DNA from: Anthoceros angustus
Lineage: Eukaryota; Streptophyta; Anthocerotopsida; Anthocerotales; Anthocerotaceae
Assembly (NCBI GenBank): GCA_010909165.1
Contig: MU008149.1
Span: 395,086 to 459,085 of the forward strand
Length of the DNA stretch: 64,000 bases
Direction: 5' to 3'
The position numbers and the translations under genes are program-made. Positions 45,936-59,116 of the stretch are shown here, piece by piece; positions within the stretch are counted from its first letter, which is position 1; each line of letters begins with the position of its first letter. The notes below the pieces were generated by a model. That model made no database searches. It worked only from the letters and a program-made list of their open reading frames with translations, and had not been told where the DNA came from.

Positions 45936-48900
45936 GTGTGAGTTGACGACCCATGTAGGTAGGGCGCAGTGAGGTCCACATTTACCCTCCATGTCGTTGT
46001 AGTCACAGGATTCGCTCCCAAGGGAATGGTTTGTGCCAAGGCGCTATCCTGACCTTGCCTAAGTCAGACTTACCGCTACCTCTTACCTATCTACTCTACT
46101 ACTACTACCCCGTCTTGTCCAACTACCACGGACCTAACTCCTCGACAAATCTCGCTCCACCCGGTAGCCTCTGGGTAGTTGCTACAACCACCGAGGTGGG
46201 TCCCACCAAACCCTAGCACTCATCTGCGGCCGCGGATCCACTGCAGGCGGGCTGCACGCTCGCGGATCGGATGTTATGCACTCACACACACTCACCGATT
46301 CCTAGGGGCCAAAGTCCCTAGGATCCTCACTCGCTCCCCACACACACACACACACACACACACGGTTTCTACGAGGCGTTGTTTTCCTTGTGCACTTTTT
46401 GCACGGTTTGAGTTTCTCAATTCACACAATTCTCCGCTACGCTCCAATTGCTCACCTCTTCCCGATCTCACACCTCGCATCGCGTCAGCATTGATCTCTC
46501 CTTCACCCGATCTCTTCTCTCTCTCTCCCTCCTCAATTCGCCCCGGGCTTCCAACCATCCACTCACAATCGATTTGAACACAACTTCGGGTTTAAAGGTG
46601 AAGGAAGAAAGCAGGCGTCGCAGGCGTTGAGCAAGCTCCGGACCCGCCCGCGATCCCTTGGCTTCCTCCTCCTTGTCGGCCAAAAATTGCTCCATCACCT
46701 CCTCCTCCCGTTGCGAGCAAGCTCTCGACCACCCCTAGGTCTCGCACACCACCTCATCAATCGACGTCTCCAACCCACGAGGCGTGGGGATCTCAAGGGA
46801 GTTATCTGTGGTGGAGGCAAGTTGCCCCTCTTATACATCGGCCGGGCCACCCCAGTTTTAGGTCCTAAAAGCTAAGGGCGCACCCACAATTCGCGATCTT
46901 AGGTCCGATGGGGCATCCTACCCAAATTATCTTTAGGATGCTACCACCTATTGCCTCGCTATCCTGCGCCCTCCCCGACTTCGTCACTTTGGCCCCGTCC
47001 TCCATTCGCGCCCGCCACGAGCCCTCCGCCCCTTGGCCGGCGGTCGACGGGTTTCCCAGGACTTCCACCTCACATCCTGCTGGGCGTCCTGGTGAGGCAT
47101 ACCACAGGCTTCGCCTCTTCCGCTTGCCGCCTATTCTTGAGGATTACCACGGTTCCTCATCCACCCAAGCTGGACCTCCTCTTCCTCAACTCCTCCAAGT
47201 CGCCTCCGCGCATAATAGGGGCCAATCCCCACACTCGGCGCGATGGTAGAAGTATGCACCGGGTCCTCACTTGCGATGGGTAGGACTGATCCCTCCTATT
47301 TCCACACGCACATGGGCGGTGAGTTAAGCCGCGTTCTCCATTCACATATAGACCGAGCATAAGTTTCCTCATCCATGTGCCGCAATATAATAGGACCTCC
47401 TGCGGTGCTTACCCCCTCCTCCGTAGCTACACAGTTGCTGGTCCGCCCATGCGCATGGTCGCGTCGCGTCACCGCGCCCATTCGCTTCCGCTACCGCGGT
47501 GGTGACTCCACGGCCGTCGTTGGTCGGCGGCCGTGGTAGGTGTTTCGGCTACCTTCTTGCTTCCTTCCTCGGTAGCCTTCCGCTACCGGTCACCTGCCTC
47601 GCTTCCCTTCTCTTTTACGGTTCGGCCACGTGCCTCATCCCTCCGTTTACTCCGCTGCTTATGGGCCTTTTCCACGAGGCCTCCGCTCTGGGCTCGCAAC
47701 AACTCCCCACCATCTCTGGTTTGACTCGTGGGCATCCTTAATTTGAGCCATGAGTGCTTCCTGCTCGTCATGGCTTGCAACTTCTCACGGCCCACAAATC
47801 TTCTTGAATCTTGGCCCTTATTTCCTCTAAGGCCGCTTGTCTTCCTCCGGTTGCTTGCTTGGCTTCTCCCTTAAACACAGCCTTCACCACTTCCTCCGCC
47901 GCCCCTTGCAGAGCCATGTGAGCTAAAGCCGCTTGATCCAACAAATCCGCTTGGGCCGGATCATCCGTGGTCGGCTCACCAATTCCACTTGTTGTGGCGG
48001 CCCGTGACGCCATCCTCTGTCGAGAACTTTCCTCCCAACAAAGTGCGCACCCTCACCAATTTGCATCCACCTCATTGCCGGTGGAGTCCCTTGAAAATCT
48101 CTTCCCATCTTTGAGGAGGGTCCGCTCGAGGTCATAAACCCTCAGTTGATTCATCATCGCATCCAGTCAAAATTGTCCTCGGATCGCGCCTCTTCCTCCG
48201 CCACCTCAAGCTGCGTTTGGCTTTCATTTCTTTGCTTTTTTGGCCGACACATGCACTTTCACCTTTTTTTGCCACCCCGGTCTTCCTCTTCTTGCTGGTG
48301 GGAATTTCCTTCTCCTCCTCAGGCCACATCGCCATGGACTCCCGGTGTCGATTCCTCCTCAATTTCCTTGGGCTCCTCCGCCTTCCATTTCACCTCCTAA
48401 CCGGCTTCCACATGAGGCTACAATCTCCACCTCTGGCGGGGCAGTTAGCATGCGCATAAAGATGGACTAGGAATGGTGAGAGGGGGAGAGGGCTCAAGTT
48501 CAACCTCTCTTCACACAACTTCTCGAGAGAATTAGGTCAATCGATCTTCGCCTTGACCACTTCATGGAGGAACAGCAAGTGGTCGGACAAATAATCCGCT
48601 TCTTGTCTTTGCGAAAAGGAAGCCATCTGGCGGACCCATCAAGCTGCTGTTGCCAATCTCGTCAACAACCGTTGGGTTCCGGATTCGCCCGCTTTAACCG
48701 GGCGGCTGCTGCTTCTTCTGTCTTCCTGGGGTTCCATCACCAAACCCCTCCTCCTTGCTGCGCCCATACACTTCTAACCAATGCGGTCCCAATCCGGTTT
48801 TGCTCTAAATCCCTGGTTGCTTGTCTTTAGGTGGCGCACACTCCACGATCCCGTTCATGTAATTCCCGCTCTTCCATGAAACCCGACTCCTTCACAGCCC

Positions 48901-49597
48901 CAGCTCGAACTTTCCAATGATCCATGTTTGGCCATTGGGCAAGCACAATTCATGGTGACCTTGGCGCCATCCTCTCCGAGTCCCCGGTCTCGCGCGCCTC
49001 AAATAGCCACCGCTGAATTTCTGGGGTCGGTCTCGAGTTCCTACCTCCTCCTCCCGCGCCGCGCGCGCCTTCCTTCCTCCTGCGTTGCGACTTCGCGATT
49101 GAGGGTTGAGCTCCTTCCGCCGTCGTTGCGCCTCTCGCCTCCTGATCACGGTGCCCCGGACGGCGACCTCACGCTCCGGCCGCGTTCGCTCCACTCTCCT
49201 CGCTCCGCGCGTTGCGCTCCGTTGTTTGAGCGGATTACTGTCATTTCCTAGGGTTAAGTTTGGTTCCCCTACCTGGTTGTCTTCTCGACCGCTCATCCCA
49301 ATCCACAACCCCACTCATTCTACCGCGTTGTCGACCCCAACTTATAGACCCCAATTATTAACCACCCCCTATCTCATATATAGACTTTTTGGAACAGTCC
49401 ATGGGCCAAGGAACACCAAATTCCGGACCATTTATTTTCTAACCTAGGCAATAAAACAAAAAGAACTCCATAGGCCAAGGACATTTTTACTATGAATATC
49501 CTCAACCTAGTCAATCGACTTATTTTCACACCTCTCGGCAAAAAACAAAAAATTCACTTGGGGCACATTTTAAGGGTTTCAGACTAGATCGTTTACA
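45936..49597 (-). repeat. Long LTR block A (3' LTR of the gypsy element)
   Basis: About 3.66 kb. Block marks shared with B and C are GTTGTAG..GATTCGCTCCCAAGGGAATGG near the left edge, a CACACA run (46338-46364), TTGCCCCTCTTATACATCGG, GACTCGTGGGCATCCTTAAT, and near the right edge CAATAAAACAAAAAGAACTC. Exact left edge uncertain by about 20 bases. On the minus strand it carries a decayed protein frame also present in B and C. Confidence 0.8.
47768..48362 (-). pseudogene. Unknown protein remnant inside LTR block A, conserved in B and C
   Basis: Minus-strand frames include WPEEEKEIPTSKKRKTGVAK (Lys-rich, nuclear-signal-like), then DLERTLLKDGKRFSRD in another frame, then LLDQAALAHMALQGAAEEVV and AALEEIRAKIQEDLW, an alpha-helical stretch. 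Equivalent pieces occur in block B (57905-57364) and block C (62583-62062). I do not recognise the family. It could be an extra element gene or a host gene picked up by the LTR. Confidence 0.4.
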
Positions 49598-50227
49598 TAC
49601 TCCCTTCTCATTTGTTGGCGTCCTCGCCAACTTATAATACTTCTTGACCCTCCACCCATTGACTCGGGTGGTAGTGGAGGTCCTGCTCTTGCGTTGTCTT
49701 GAGCCATTCTTGAAGACTTGAGAACTTTGTGGCCCCATCCATCGAAGGTGGAGCTTGCGGAAAGTGCATATACCTATTGTCGTCTGAGGCCAAGTCACCG
49801 GAACTACCCTCTTGCTTCCCAACGATTGTCATGCCATATTTTCCGTTTCGCTGAATATATCACGCGCAGCGCTCAGCGCTCCCTATCCTCTGTATGTTTA
49901 GCGAAGGCGCGTTCGGTGACTTTCCTCTTGCCATGCGGTTAGTTTCACAGATCGCGGTGGGAATTTCAAACTCAATAGGCATTAGGAGAATGGCCGTAGG
50001 TGAGGTAATGCGGTGTTTGTTGCGTTGTTATTTTCTCTGCGATCCTGTATGCCCAGGCGGAGTGAAGCTTAAGATCCCGTCGCGTATTCCACCGTTAGCT
50101 TGTTGAGGATCTGCACAGAGCCCATTCGCCTTTTGTTAAGCCATTTGCCTTGGGATTATAAAGTCGTTTTCCTGGCGACGTTGAAGTAGATCATATGAGA
50201 TATAACCGTTGGAAATGTGACCCTCTG

Positions 50228-50690
50228 TCAGACAAGCTCAAGGGCAACCATATCAGTGATAATGTGTTCATAGAGGAACTGGCCACTACATGGTGTGTCT
50301 ACTGTGTGCGGGCTTCCACCATCTGGTGCAATAGTCGGTGTACGAGGATGTATTGGTTTTGTCGCGTCTCGTTTTTGGTATATGGGACCAACAAAGTCTA
50401 TTCCCCATTTCTCGAATGGCGCGGGGCCAATATCGGAACCATTGGCCATTGAGTGGTTGCGGTTTCCCAACCCTCGGCGGGCATAGCGTTTAACAAACTC
50501 CTAGCATCACGATGCATGGTTTGCCACCGATTACCCGTTTCAAGCACCTTCTTGCACGTGATATGTGCGGCAAAAATGTCCTCCGCTTCCCCTCGTGCAT
50601 CTCCATCGGCTCGGATAACTGCTCCTTGCATAACTGTCCCGCCCATCCGGTCCCGATTTATGATTGTCTTTGCGTCGTACAAGCGGGCGA
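50228..50690 (-). pseudogene. Gypsy integrase remnant
   Basis: ITCKKVLETGNRWQTMHRDA corresponds to the zinc-binding region of gypsy integrases. In the next frame PFEKWGIDFVGPI is the start of the catalytic core with its first Asp. The frames are offset and the rest of the core is not readable down to 49600. Confidence 0.75.
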
Positions 50691-51289
50691 ATAGTGCTAA
50701 GCGCTGCCTGGGGTTTGAAAGATCCGTGGTATTTTCCCGTTCCGAATTCCATCATCTCCTCGTGTGGGCCTTGTGTATCCGTTCTCCCTTCTCATTTCTG
50801 CCGAGCCACCATTTACCCTCGCCTTATGGTTCGGTGCGCTTCCCCTCTAACTCGCATGACAGCTTCATCGGGAAAATCGTCGTTTTGGTCTGTGTAACCT
50901 CCTCTGTTTCGACCTCGAAATGTAATCTGCATTCACATGTTTACTCCCTCCTCTGGTCTCCACCGTGAGCGTGAATTCTTGCGAGTAGGATCCATCTTGC
51001 TATGCGTCCGACAAGTCGGTTTGTTTACGGTGTTTGAGGCGAAGTGGTCCACATGGAAGACGAACTCGTGGGATAGCAAATAGTGACGAAACTTGCCGAG
51101 TACACCATAGCGCCTCCCTCTCGGTGGTGGTATACTTCTTCTGCGTCGTGAGCTGCCTCCTGCATAATAGATTGGATAATCGTGCTTCTTGTCATCCCTT
51201 TGGCTTAGAATGGTACCGATTGCATAGGCGCGTCTACAAACACGTGGAACTTCTTGCTCATCGGCCCCGTGGGTCTTTGTGATCGGTGG

Positions 51290-51904
51290 TCAGAAGATCA
51301 TTGAAGGCCTCTCGTTTTGCGTCCATTCCACTCCTGGTCCTTGCGAAGCAATTAGCGGGCCCCTTAGAAATTCTTCAAACAAATAATAGCCTACCATCCG
51401 AGGAATCCCTAAGCTCCTTGATTGTGGTAGGTGGCTTGAGGCGGTAATGATTTTGACCTTATCCGGGTCGACCTCTATCCCCCGCGCAGAAATGCGATGC
51501 CCCAACAAAATACCCTCTGGCATTCCGAAATAACATTTCTCGGGGTGTAGACACAATTGGGTCTGTTGACACCGTTCCAGACATTTGCGAAGGTGGTTGA
51601 GGTGATCTTTCGCTGCTCTAAACACGCAGAAGTCATCCAGGAAGACCTCCATGAAGTCCCTAAGGTATTCCTTGAAAATCTTGACAATGTCGCATGAAGG
51701 ATCACGGTGCCCTGTTAATCCGAGCAGCACTCCGTTTGTAGGCATAGGTTCCCGATCGTAGTGAAGGTGTTGGTGGCCAATCACTCTCCACGAGATGGTG
51801 ATTATACCCGAATACCCATCCGAGGAGCAGGTAGACCATTCTCCGCAACTAAGTCCGATTATGTTGTCTATGAATGAATAGCGGGTAGTGGTCTTTTTGG
51901 TCAC
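51290..51904 (-). pseudogene. Gypsy reverse transcriptase remnant
   Basis: FMEVFLDDFCVF contains the LDD form of the catalytic box. It is followed by HLNHLRKCLERCQQTQLCLH, PEKCYFGMPEGILLGHRISA and RGIEVDPDKVKIIT, the highly typical gypsy RT follow-up. The N-terminal fingers appear only in broken frames near 51850-52150. RNase H is expected at about 51290-50970 but I can read only fragments there. Confidence 0.88.
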
Positions 51905-52565
51905 CTTGTTTAACTTCCTCCAATCTGCGGACCGTATCTTCCCTTACGCTTTTGGGAACCACCACAATTGGGGCTACCCACTCTCCGATGTCACAATAGG
52001 ATATATGCGTGCAAGTAGAGCTCATTCCTTTACCTTCAGTGAATACTTTGGATTTAGCTTGTATTGCGGTGTCCGGGTGCACACCGGCTCGAGATCAATC
52101 TTGTGCTCCCCACTCCTCGGTATACCCTTCATGTCCTTAACGTCAAAAGCAAAACGTGGATAAATTCCATGTAATTTGTTTCATACCCCTTTCCAAGTGC
52201 ATTCATCCTGTTCGAAAACTTAAGGACTTTGCCAGGCAACACCTCCACGTCCTTGACCTCATCCGTCTGTACCCACTCTCTTTCCACCGGCGCGGATGTG
52301 ATGCCGAACCCTTCCTCCGGCTGTCTTGGTTCTCCTTCACGCATTCCCCATTCCCGGAATAGGTCGTCTGAGGTAAAACGTGAGACACCCTCCTCGCATC
52401 CCTCCGAAGTTTGTCCAGATGCGTCGCTCTCCGGCTCAGCCACCTCTACTTCCTCGACCTCCGTCCCGGCCTTCTGGTCTCCTCCTCCCGACCACGGGTT
52501 GTCAATTGTGACTCCATAGCACCCTAATAGGTTGATGGAATGGGAATATCTCTCCGTCGTCCTCT

Positions 52566-53510
52566 TCATCGACCACGAAATATATGCGAATGGGAATTTC
52601 TCCTTCTCATCCTCTCCCCAGAGGTATCTTGAGAGGTGTATCCCTCCGTTTGATGGGTGTCTCTCCCTGCGTCGTATCTCTGCTCCAAGTCAAACATATC
52701 CTTCCTCCTTAATTTTGGGGTCCCGGTCCAGGTTTGAATCCACTTCCTTTCTCGCCCATTTGAAGGTGCAAGCGTGCCCCATACATCCATGTTCGTCAAT
52801 GAGAACCTCATATCACAGCGCTTTTTGTTTAATGACCACGTAGTCCATGAGTGCGGAATGGTACCAATATGGGTTAGGACTCCGTCAACTCCCCTAGGCG
52901 CCATTTTGGACATGTCGCCACGCAACACCTTTGATGTATGTTCTCGCAACCCAAGCTTAGGCGGTCTCCTCATCATGATGTTGACTCGACCGGAATCTAG
53001 CGGCACCTTCTTGATTACACATCCATAATTTCTATCAGCTCCAGACCAGTCCATCATGGCCACCATATTCACAAGGATTTCGGCCTTGGGGTGGAAAGGT
53101 TCTCTCTTCTTGGGTTGTGCCGCCTTCAATGCCCCAGTTCTTTGGCAGCGGATTGTCCACGAGATGTCGATTATCATGAACTTTTGGTCCATGATAGCCA
53201 AATTGAAAGGAACACTGTTGTGTTTCTCTCCTTGCCAACCCCCGTCATTTTCAACAGCCGCGGTAGTTTGAGATGTTGCGGTCGTTGAAAGCAGTGGCGG
53301 TAGGTGGGTCGGGTGGGTCGATGGCCAAATATGGTCGGGTCTTCCAGTTCTTCGGATCATATCCATAACTTCCCCGACATCGAGCGACTCATCCTTTTTC
53401 CTCTTGCGGGTTTTCGCCCCATGTGTCGACTCGAGTCCCAGCCGTCTGTCCGTTTGCACTTCACCCTCGAATCCAGCGGTCTCGCTAAGGGAGTTACACC
53501 GTGATGCCAT
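52566..53510 (-). pseudogene. Gypsy protease region remnant
   Basis: In an open frame of 314 codons, PLDSGRVNIM resembles the gypsy aspartic protease site DSG followed by VNIM, and MSKMAPRGVDGVLTHIG follows as in plant gypsy polyproteins. Frame changes are likely, because the flanking residues do not align well. Confidence 0.6.
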
Positions 53511-53699
53511 CCCAAAATCGCAACCCTCGCGTTAAGTGTGGCGTTGCCTTGCTCCCGTCCATTGGATTCATGCCCTTTCTTTTCGGTCCCATACCGAGTC
53601 CCTCGTCGTTTTGTGGTTGGACTTCTCTTCCTTCCCGCTGATGAAGGCGCCTCTTCCTCCTCACTTGCGGACGTTATGGAAGCTCCCACTCCGTTCTTC

Positions 53700-55110
53700 T
53701 TCTCTTTTCCCGTTCCCCTTCTTAGGGTGTCCTTCCTCTGCGCTCCGTCGAGCGACCATCGCGGGAGTTCCGTAATACCCATCCACATCCCCAACCCTTC
53801 CGGGCTCCTCGGTTGGCCTCGGAATCCTCCCATACTGACCATGGCGCATCTTGACTTGCATTGTTGCGCAGGCTTTCTTTGTCTGGTCGCCAGGAGGTTG
53901 AGCGATCCTCACTGTTTTTTGGTGTCTGGGAGGGGCGCTGCCGCTCGTGACGATTGCTTGCATCCACACACCTTTCAAAATCACCATTCCCTGGCGAGAT
54001 GCGGAGGGGCATCCAGCAAGATGCGAACCCTCGGCAATTGTAACCTTGGCACTCATTTGCCGGGTTCCTTGCCATCGATACGAATGCCCATGCACCGTGT
54101 TTCAAACTTGAGGTACAAAGTTTTGGTGCGGCGTCGCTCTTGAATTTGGTATGTATCTTCCAAGCACATCTCTTCCTCGTCCTCCTCGTAGCCCAGCAGT
54201 TGTACTTTTGTTTGTGGACAGTTCGACCTCGAGTGCCCCTGCTGTCCACAAGTTGAGCAGAAGAGATTCGCCCGCGCTCCAGTAGCAACCCTTCTTCTAT
54301 CATGGTCCTTGATGGCATTAAGATGGAGTTTCTCCAGTTTGACCATCATTTCCTCCATCTTGTTCCCTTGTTGCTCCACTTTTTTGGCTGCTGTTTCCAC
54401 CTCTCTTCTCACCTGCTCCGCGTCCTTTCGTGCATATAGCAGCTCCTTCCCTTTTGCACGTCGTCTTGTTTCCCAGTCATTTTTTCCCTTCTTCCTTCTA
54501 TCCCTTGATTGCGCTCACCTTCCGAATTCTCCTCCGAATCCTCGTTGGTCTCCTCTTGGTGGAGCTACAGGAGTCGGTTGAAAACTATCCTCCTCCATGG
54601 GCTGTCATCGGACGAATAGTACTTCTTCTTCTTTTGTATTTCTTTTTGTCCTTAGCGCCCTTGTTCGAGTTCTTCTTCTCTTCGCGTTGGACTCCTCATA
54701 GTTCGAGCCTTGATCGCCCGATCCAAATCTTTCTCGACAGGCATGCGTGCCTTCCCATCTCGCGCCCAATCCTCTTGCAAACCGGTGAATGGCCATTAGC
54801 TCAGTGCGGACCGGCCCGATCCGTGTGGAACCTTTCCATAAGCTGCGGTCTCTCTTCCCTCTCCGCAATCCCTCGAGTTTGGACAAGACATATCCTTCCA
54901 CATCGACCCCTCTGATCTTTCACAAAAGCTCTCTTCAAGGCCCCAAAGTAGGCGGGGTGTGGAAGAAGCTATGTACTCGCTTGTACCACTTGGCGCGCTC
55001 CGTAAGACTCCATAAAGCAGTGGGCGATCGCATCCTCACGGTTGTGGCGTCGGCTCAAAAGCGCTCGACAAACTCGTCGGGATCCTCATGGCCCTTCTTT
55101 TCTCCATAGC
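53700..55110 (-). pseudogene. Gypsy gag remnant with zinc knuckle
   Basis: Frame 54901-54605 begins EGYVLSKLEGLRRGKRDRSL, a gag capsid-like part. Frame 54412-54053 has a coiled segment (VEQQGNKMEEMMVKLEKLHL) and the CCHC knuckle CSTCGQQGHSRSNC at about 54259-54215. It binds element RNA during packaging. The pieces lie in different frames. Confidence 0.8.
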
Positions 55111-55540
55111 GGGTAAGATTGCTTAGTAGTAACAAGCAGATCGCCATAACTACCGTGGTACTTTCAGCGACTGCGGTAGTTGGCGGCCACTAAATGCGGT
55201 GACCTCTACATTCACGCGGTTGACGGGCTGCGGCGGATCTAGGCAATGGGCGAGATCAAAAGACAAGGTGGGTGCCGGCCCACCGCTTAGTAGTCGAGAG
55301 TTGGGAATCAATAAGATCCGATCCCTAGTTCGAGTTGACTCCTGTCCCCCCTCGTCCGTCCAAATGTGATCTCCGCGTGCTCTCCTCGTAACTCTCTGCA
55401 ATCTTTCCGCTGCTTGGCGTTGCCGTCTTGCGAGCGTTTCCCCGTCGGATCGAATCGCTTGTCTCCGAGGCATCCATCAATCTAGTAATGCTAGACTCTC
55501 GTAAGCTATGGTTAGTCCTTCCTCGTCCTTGTGATTCCAT

Positions 55541-55559
55541 TCCCGCAGCGGCGCCAAAA
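55541..55559 (-). promoter_or_regulatory. Primer-binding site of the gypsy element
   Basis: On the minus strand TTTTGGCGCCGCTGCGGGA lies just inside block B. It resembles the TGGCGCCGTTGCCGGGG motif found next to the 5' LTR of many plant Athila/Tat-type gypsy elements. Confidence 0.8.
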
Positions 55560-58500
55560 TGTGGAGTGTGGATTGTGACACCGTGAGGTCCACATTCACC
55601 CTCAATGTCGTTGTAGGCTTAGGATTCGCTCCCAAGGGAATGGTTTGTGCCGAGGCGCTTAACTTCTCGACCTTGCCTAAGTCACCTACTACTCCTTACC
55701 CACTACTCCCCTACTATCCTACCCCTGTCTTATTCACGACCCAATCTTATTCCCGCGTCTCACTAGTAGTTGCTTACACCGAGGTGGGTCCCACCAAACC
55801 CTAGCGACTATCTCGGCGGCGCGATCCACGCGGCGGCTGCAGCGATGTTTATTGCACTCCACACACTTCCCACCGACCAAATTCCTAGGATACCTCACCT
55901 CCCCACACACACACACGCCACACTCACTTTTACAAGGCTTTGTTTTCCTTGTGCACTTTCCACCGGTTTGGTTTCTTTTGGATTCACACACAATTCTCCT
56001 TTCTAGCTCAATTAGTTCTCTTCTCACTCTCACACCTCGCATCGTCTGAGTTTAGTCTCCTTCATCTCTTCTCTCTCTCTCCTCTCAATTCGCCCGCGGG
56101 CTTCCAACCATCCACTCAACACTTCTCTCAAATTTGAACACAACTAGCGGACAAGGTGAAGGAAAGAAGAACCGGCGTCGCGGCGTTACGAGCAAGCTCG
56201 GACCGCCCGCGCCAATCCCTTGGTTTCCTCCTCCTTTCGGATTGCTCATCACCTCCTCCTCCCGTTGCGGAGCAAGCTCTCGACCACCCCTAGGGCGTCT
56301 CGCACCACCTCTGTCAATCGGACGTCTCAACCAGCCACAGGCGTGGGGATCTCAGGAGTTATCGTGAGGACCTAGTTGCCCCTCTTATACATCGGGCACC
56401 GCTGCCCAGTTTAGGTCCTAAGATGGCTAAGGGCCGCCCACAATTCGCGATCCTAGGTCGATGGGGCATCCTAACCAAATTATCTTTAGGTTGCTACCAC
56501 CTCGACCCTCGCTATCCTGCGCCCTACCTCGACTTGTCAGCCGTCCTCCATTGCCGCCGCCACGAGCTCTCACCTTGCCGGACGGGTTCTCCCACACTAC
56601 TTCCACCTCACATCACTTCTGGACGTCCTAATTTGAGGTGTACCACCGAGCTTCCGCATCTTCCGCCTATTCGAGGATTACCACGGTTCCTCGTCCACCC
56701 AAGCTGGACCTCCTCGCTCAACTCCTCCAAAGTCGCCTCCGCATAATAGGGGCCAACCCCACACAGGCGCAATGGTAGAAGTATGCACTCGGGTCCTCAC
56801 TTGCGATGGTAGGCCACGATCCCTCCTATTTCCACACGCACATGGGACGGTGAGGTTAAGCACGCGTTCTCCATTCACATATAGACCGGGTAAGTTTCCT
56901 CATCCATGTGCCGTAATATAATAGGACCCCTGCTGAGGTGCTTACCCCTCCTCCGTAGGCTACACAGTTGCACGGCCTCATGTCCTCGCGTGCACGTCGC
57001 GCCTGTCGCCCCCGCCATTCTTCGCTACCACGGTAGTGGACTCCACGACCGTCGTTGTCCGGCCCGGTAGTGAGGTTTTGCTACCTCGGTTCTTTGCTTC
57101 CTTCCCTCGGTAGGCCTTCCGCTACCCGATCGTGGTCACCGCCCACCCTTCCTTCTCTTTTTTTACCACGTGCCTCATCCGCTCCCGTTATACTCGTTCG
57201 CTTATGGGCCTTCTCGAGGCCGCCTCCGCTCTGGGCAACAACTCCCCCATCTCGGTTTGACTCGTGGGCATCCTTAATTTGAGCCATGAGTGCTTCCTGG
57301 CTCGTCATGGCTTGCAACTTCTCACAGGCCTGCACAAATCCTGAATCTTGGCCCTTATTTCCTCTAGGTTCCGCTTGTCTTCCTCCGATTGCTTGCGCTT
57401 GGCCTCCTTTCAAACACGGCCTTCACCACTTCCTCCCGCCTTGCACCCAGGCGGTGAGAGCTAAAGCCGCTTGATCCAACAAATGCGCTTGGGCGGATCA
57501 TCGTGGTCGGCTCACCAAGTCCACTTGTTGGCGGCCCGCGCCATCCCTCTGTCGAGAACTTTCCCAACAAAGTGCGCACCCTCACCAATTCGGTTGCATC
57601 CACCTCTGTTGCGGTGGAGTCCCTTGAAAATCTCTTCCCATCTTTGAGGAGGGTCCGCCTCACGAGGTCAGCCTAAACCCTCCCGTTGATTCATCATCTG
57701 CATCCAGTCGGCAAAATTGTCCTCGGATCGCCTCTTCCTCGCCACCTCGCTGCCGTTTGGCTTTCATTTCTTTGCTTTTCTGTGGCAGCACCGCCGACCT
57801 GAGCGTCACCTTCACTTTTTTTGCCGCCCACCCGGTCTTCCTCTTCTTGTAGAATTTCCTTCTCTCCTCAGGCACTGTATGGACTCCAGTCCGATTCCTC
57901 CTCAATTTCCTCCTTGGGCTCCTCCGCCTTCCACTTCACCTCCCTGGCTTCCACATGTGAGGAGGCTACAATTCTCTGGCGGGCAATTAGCATCATAAAG
58001 ATGGACTAGGAATGGTGAGATTAGAGGGCGAGGGGGAGAAATCAAGTTCAACCTCTCTTCACACAACTTCGAAGAGGTCGATCGATTTTTGACACTTCAT
58101 GGAGGAACAAGCGGTGGTCGGACAAATAATCCACGCTTCTTGTCTGTGCAGAAGCCATGGCGGACCCATCAAGCTGCGTTGCCAATCTCGCGTCAACCAT
58201 TGGGTTCGGACGCCTTAACGGGCGGCTGCTTTTGCTCTTTTCCGGAAGGTTCCATCACCAAACCCGCCTCCTCCTTGCGCGCCTTCCCTAACCAATGCGG
58301 TCCCAATCCGTTTTGCTCTAAATCCCTCGCCCGGTTGCTTGTCTTTTAGGTGGCGCGCACTCCACCGATCCCAGTTCGTAATTCCACCGCTCTTCCATGA
58401 AACCCGGCTTGACTCCTTCACGCCCCATCGAACTTTCCAATGATCCATGTTTGGCCATTGAGCGCACAATTTTGACCTTGGGCGCCATCCTCGGTCTGGT

Positions 58501-59116
58501 CTCGCGCCTCAAATAGCCACCTCTGAATTTCTGAGGTCGGCTCGAGTTCCTACCTCCTCAAAGCGCCGCCCGCTCCGCCTTCCGCGGGGTTGCGATTCGT
58601 GAGGGTTGGGCTCCTCCCGCCGTTGCGCCTCGCTCTCCGCGATCACGGTGCCCTCGACTCGGCTCCGCGACCTCACGCTCCGCCGTTCGCTCCTCCGCGC
58701 TCCGGCCGTTGCGCTCCGTTGTTTGAGCGGATTCATTCCTGGTTTCCTTAGGGTTAAGTTTGGCCCCCCCTCTGTTGTCTTCTCGACCGCTTCCACATCC
58801 CAATCCACAACCCCACACTCATTCGGCTACCGCCTGGGTCGACCCCAACTTATAGACTCTAAATAACCACCCCCTACCTCACATATATAGACCTTTGGGA
58901 ACATTCCGAGTCCATGGGCCAAGGAACACCAATTCCGGACCATTTATTATCTAACCTAGGCAATAAAACAAAAAGAACTCCATAGGCCAAGGACATTTTT
59001 AATATGAATATCCTCAACTACCGTCAATCGACTTATTTTCACACCACTCTCGACAAAAAAACAAAAAAATTCCTTGAGGCACATTTTAGGGGTTTCCGAG
59101 GCCTAAGATCGTTTCT
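55560..59116 (-). repeat. Long LTR block B (5' LTR of the gypsy element)
   Basis: About 3.56 kb, co-linear with block A over its whole length, with many indels of one to a few bases. It includes the short CACACA run at about 55904-55920. Confidence 0.8.

Larger units (their letters stand above)
45936..59116 (-). mobile_element. Ty3/gypsy retrotransposon with very long LTRs
   Basis: Homologous blocks at 45936-49597 and 55560-59116 flank an interior of about 6 kb that reads gag, protease, RT, integrase on the minus strand, the gypsy order. A primer site abuts the right block and a purine-rich tract (AAATGAGAAGGGAGTA read on the minus strand) abuts the left one. The blocks begin TGTAAACGATCTAG when read in element direction. 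At about 3.6 kb they are long for LTRs. All coding parts contain shifts and stops. I could not find a matching target duplication, in keeping with the rearranged, multi-block structure here. Confidence 0.8.

Noticed and set aside
46338-46364. CACACA run as a possible regulatory site
   Set aside because: A simple microsatellite of variable length present in all long LTR blocks.
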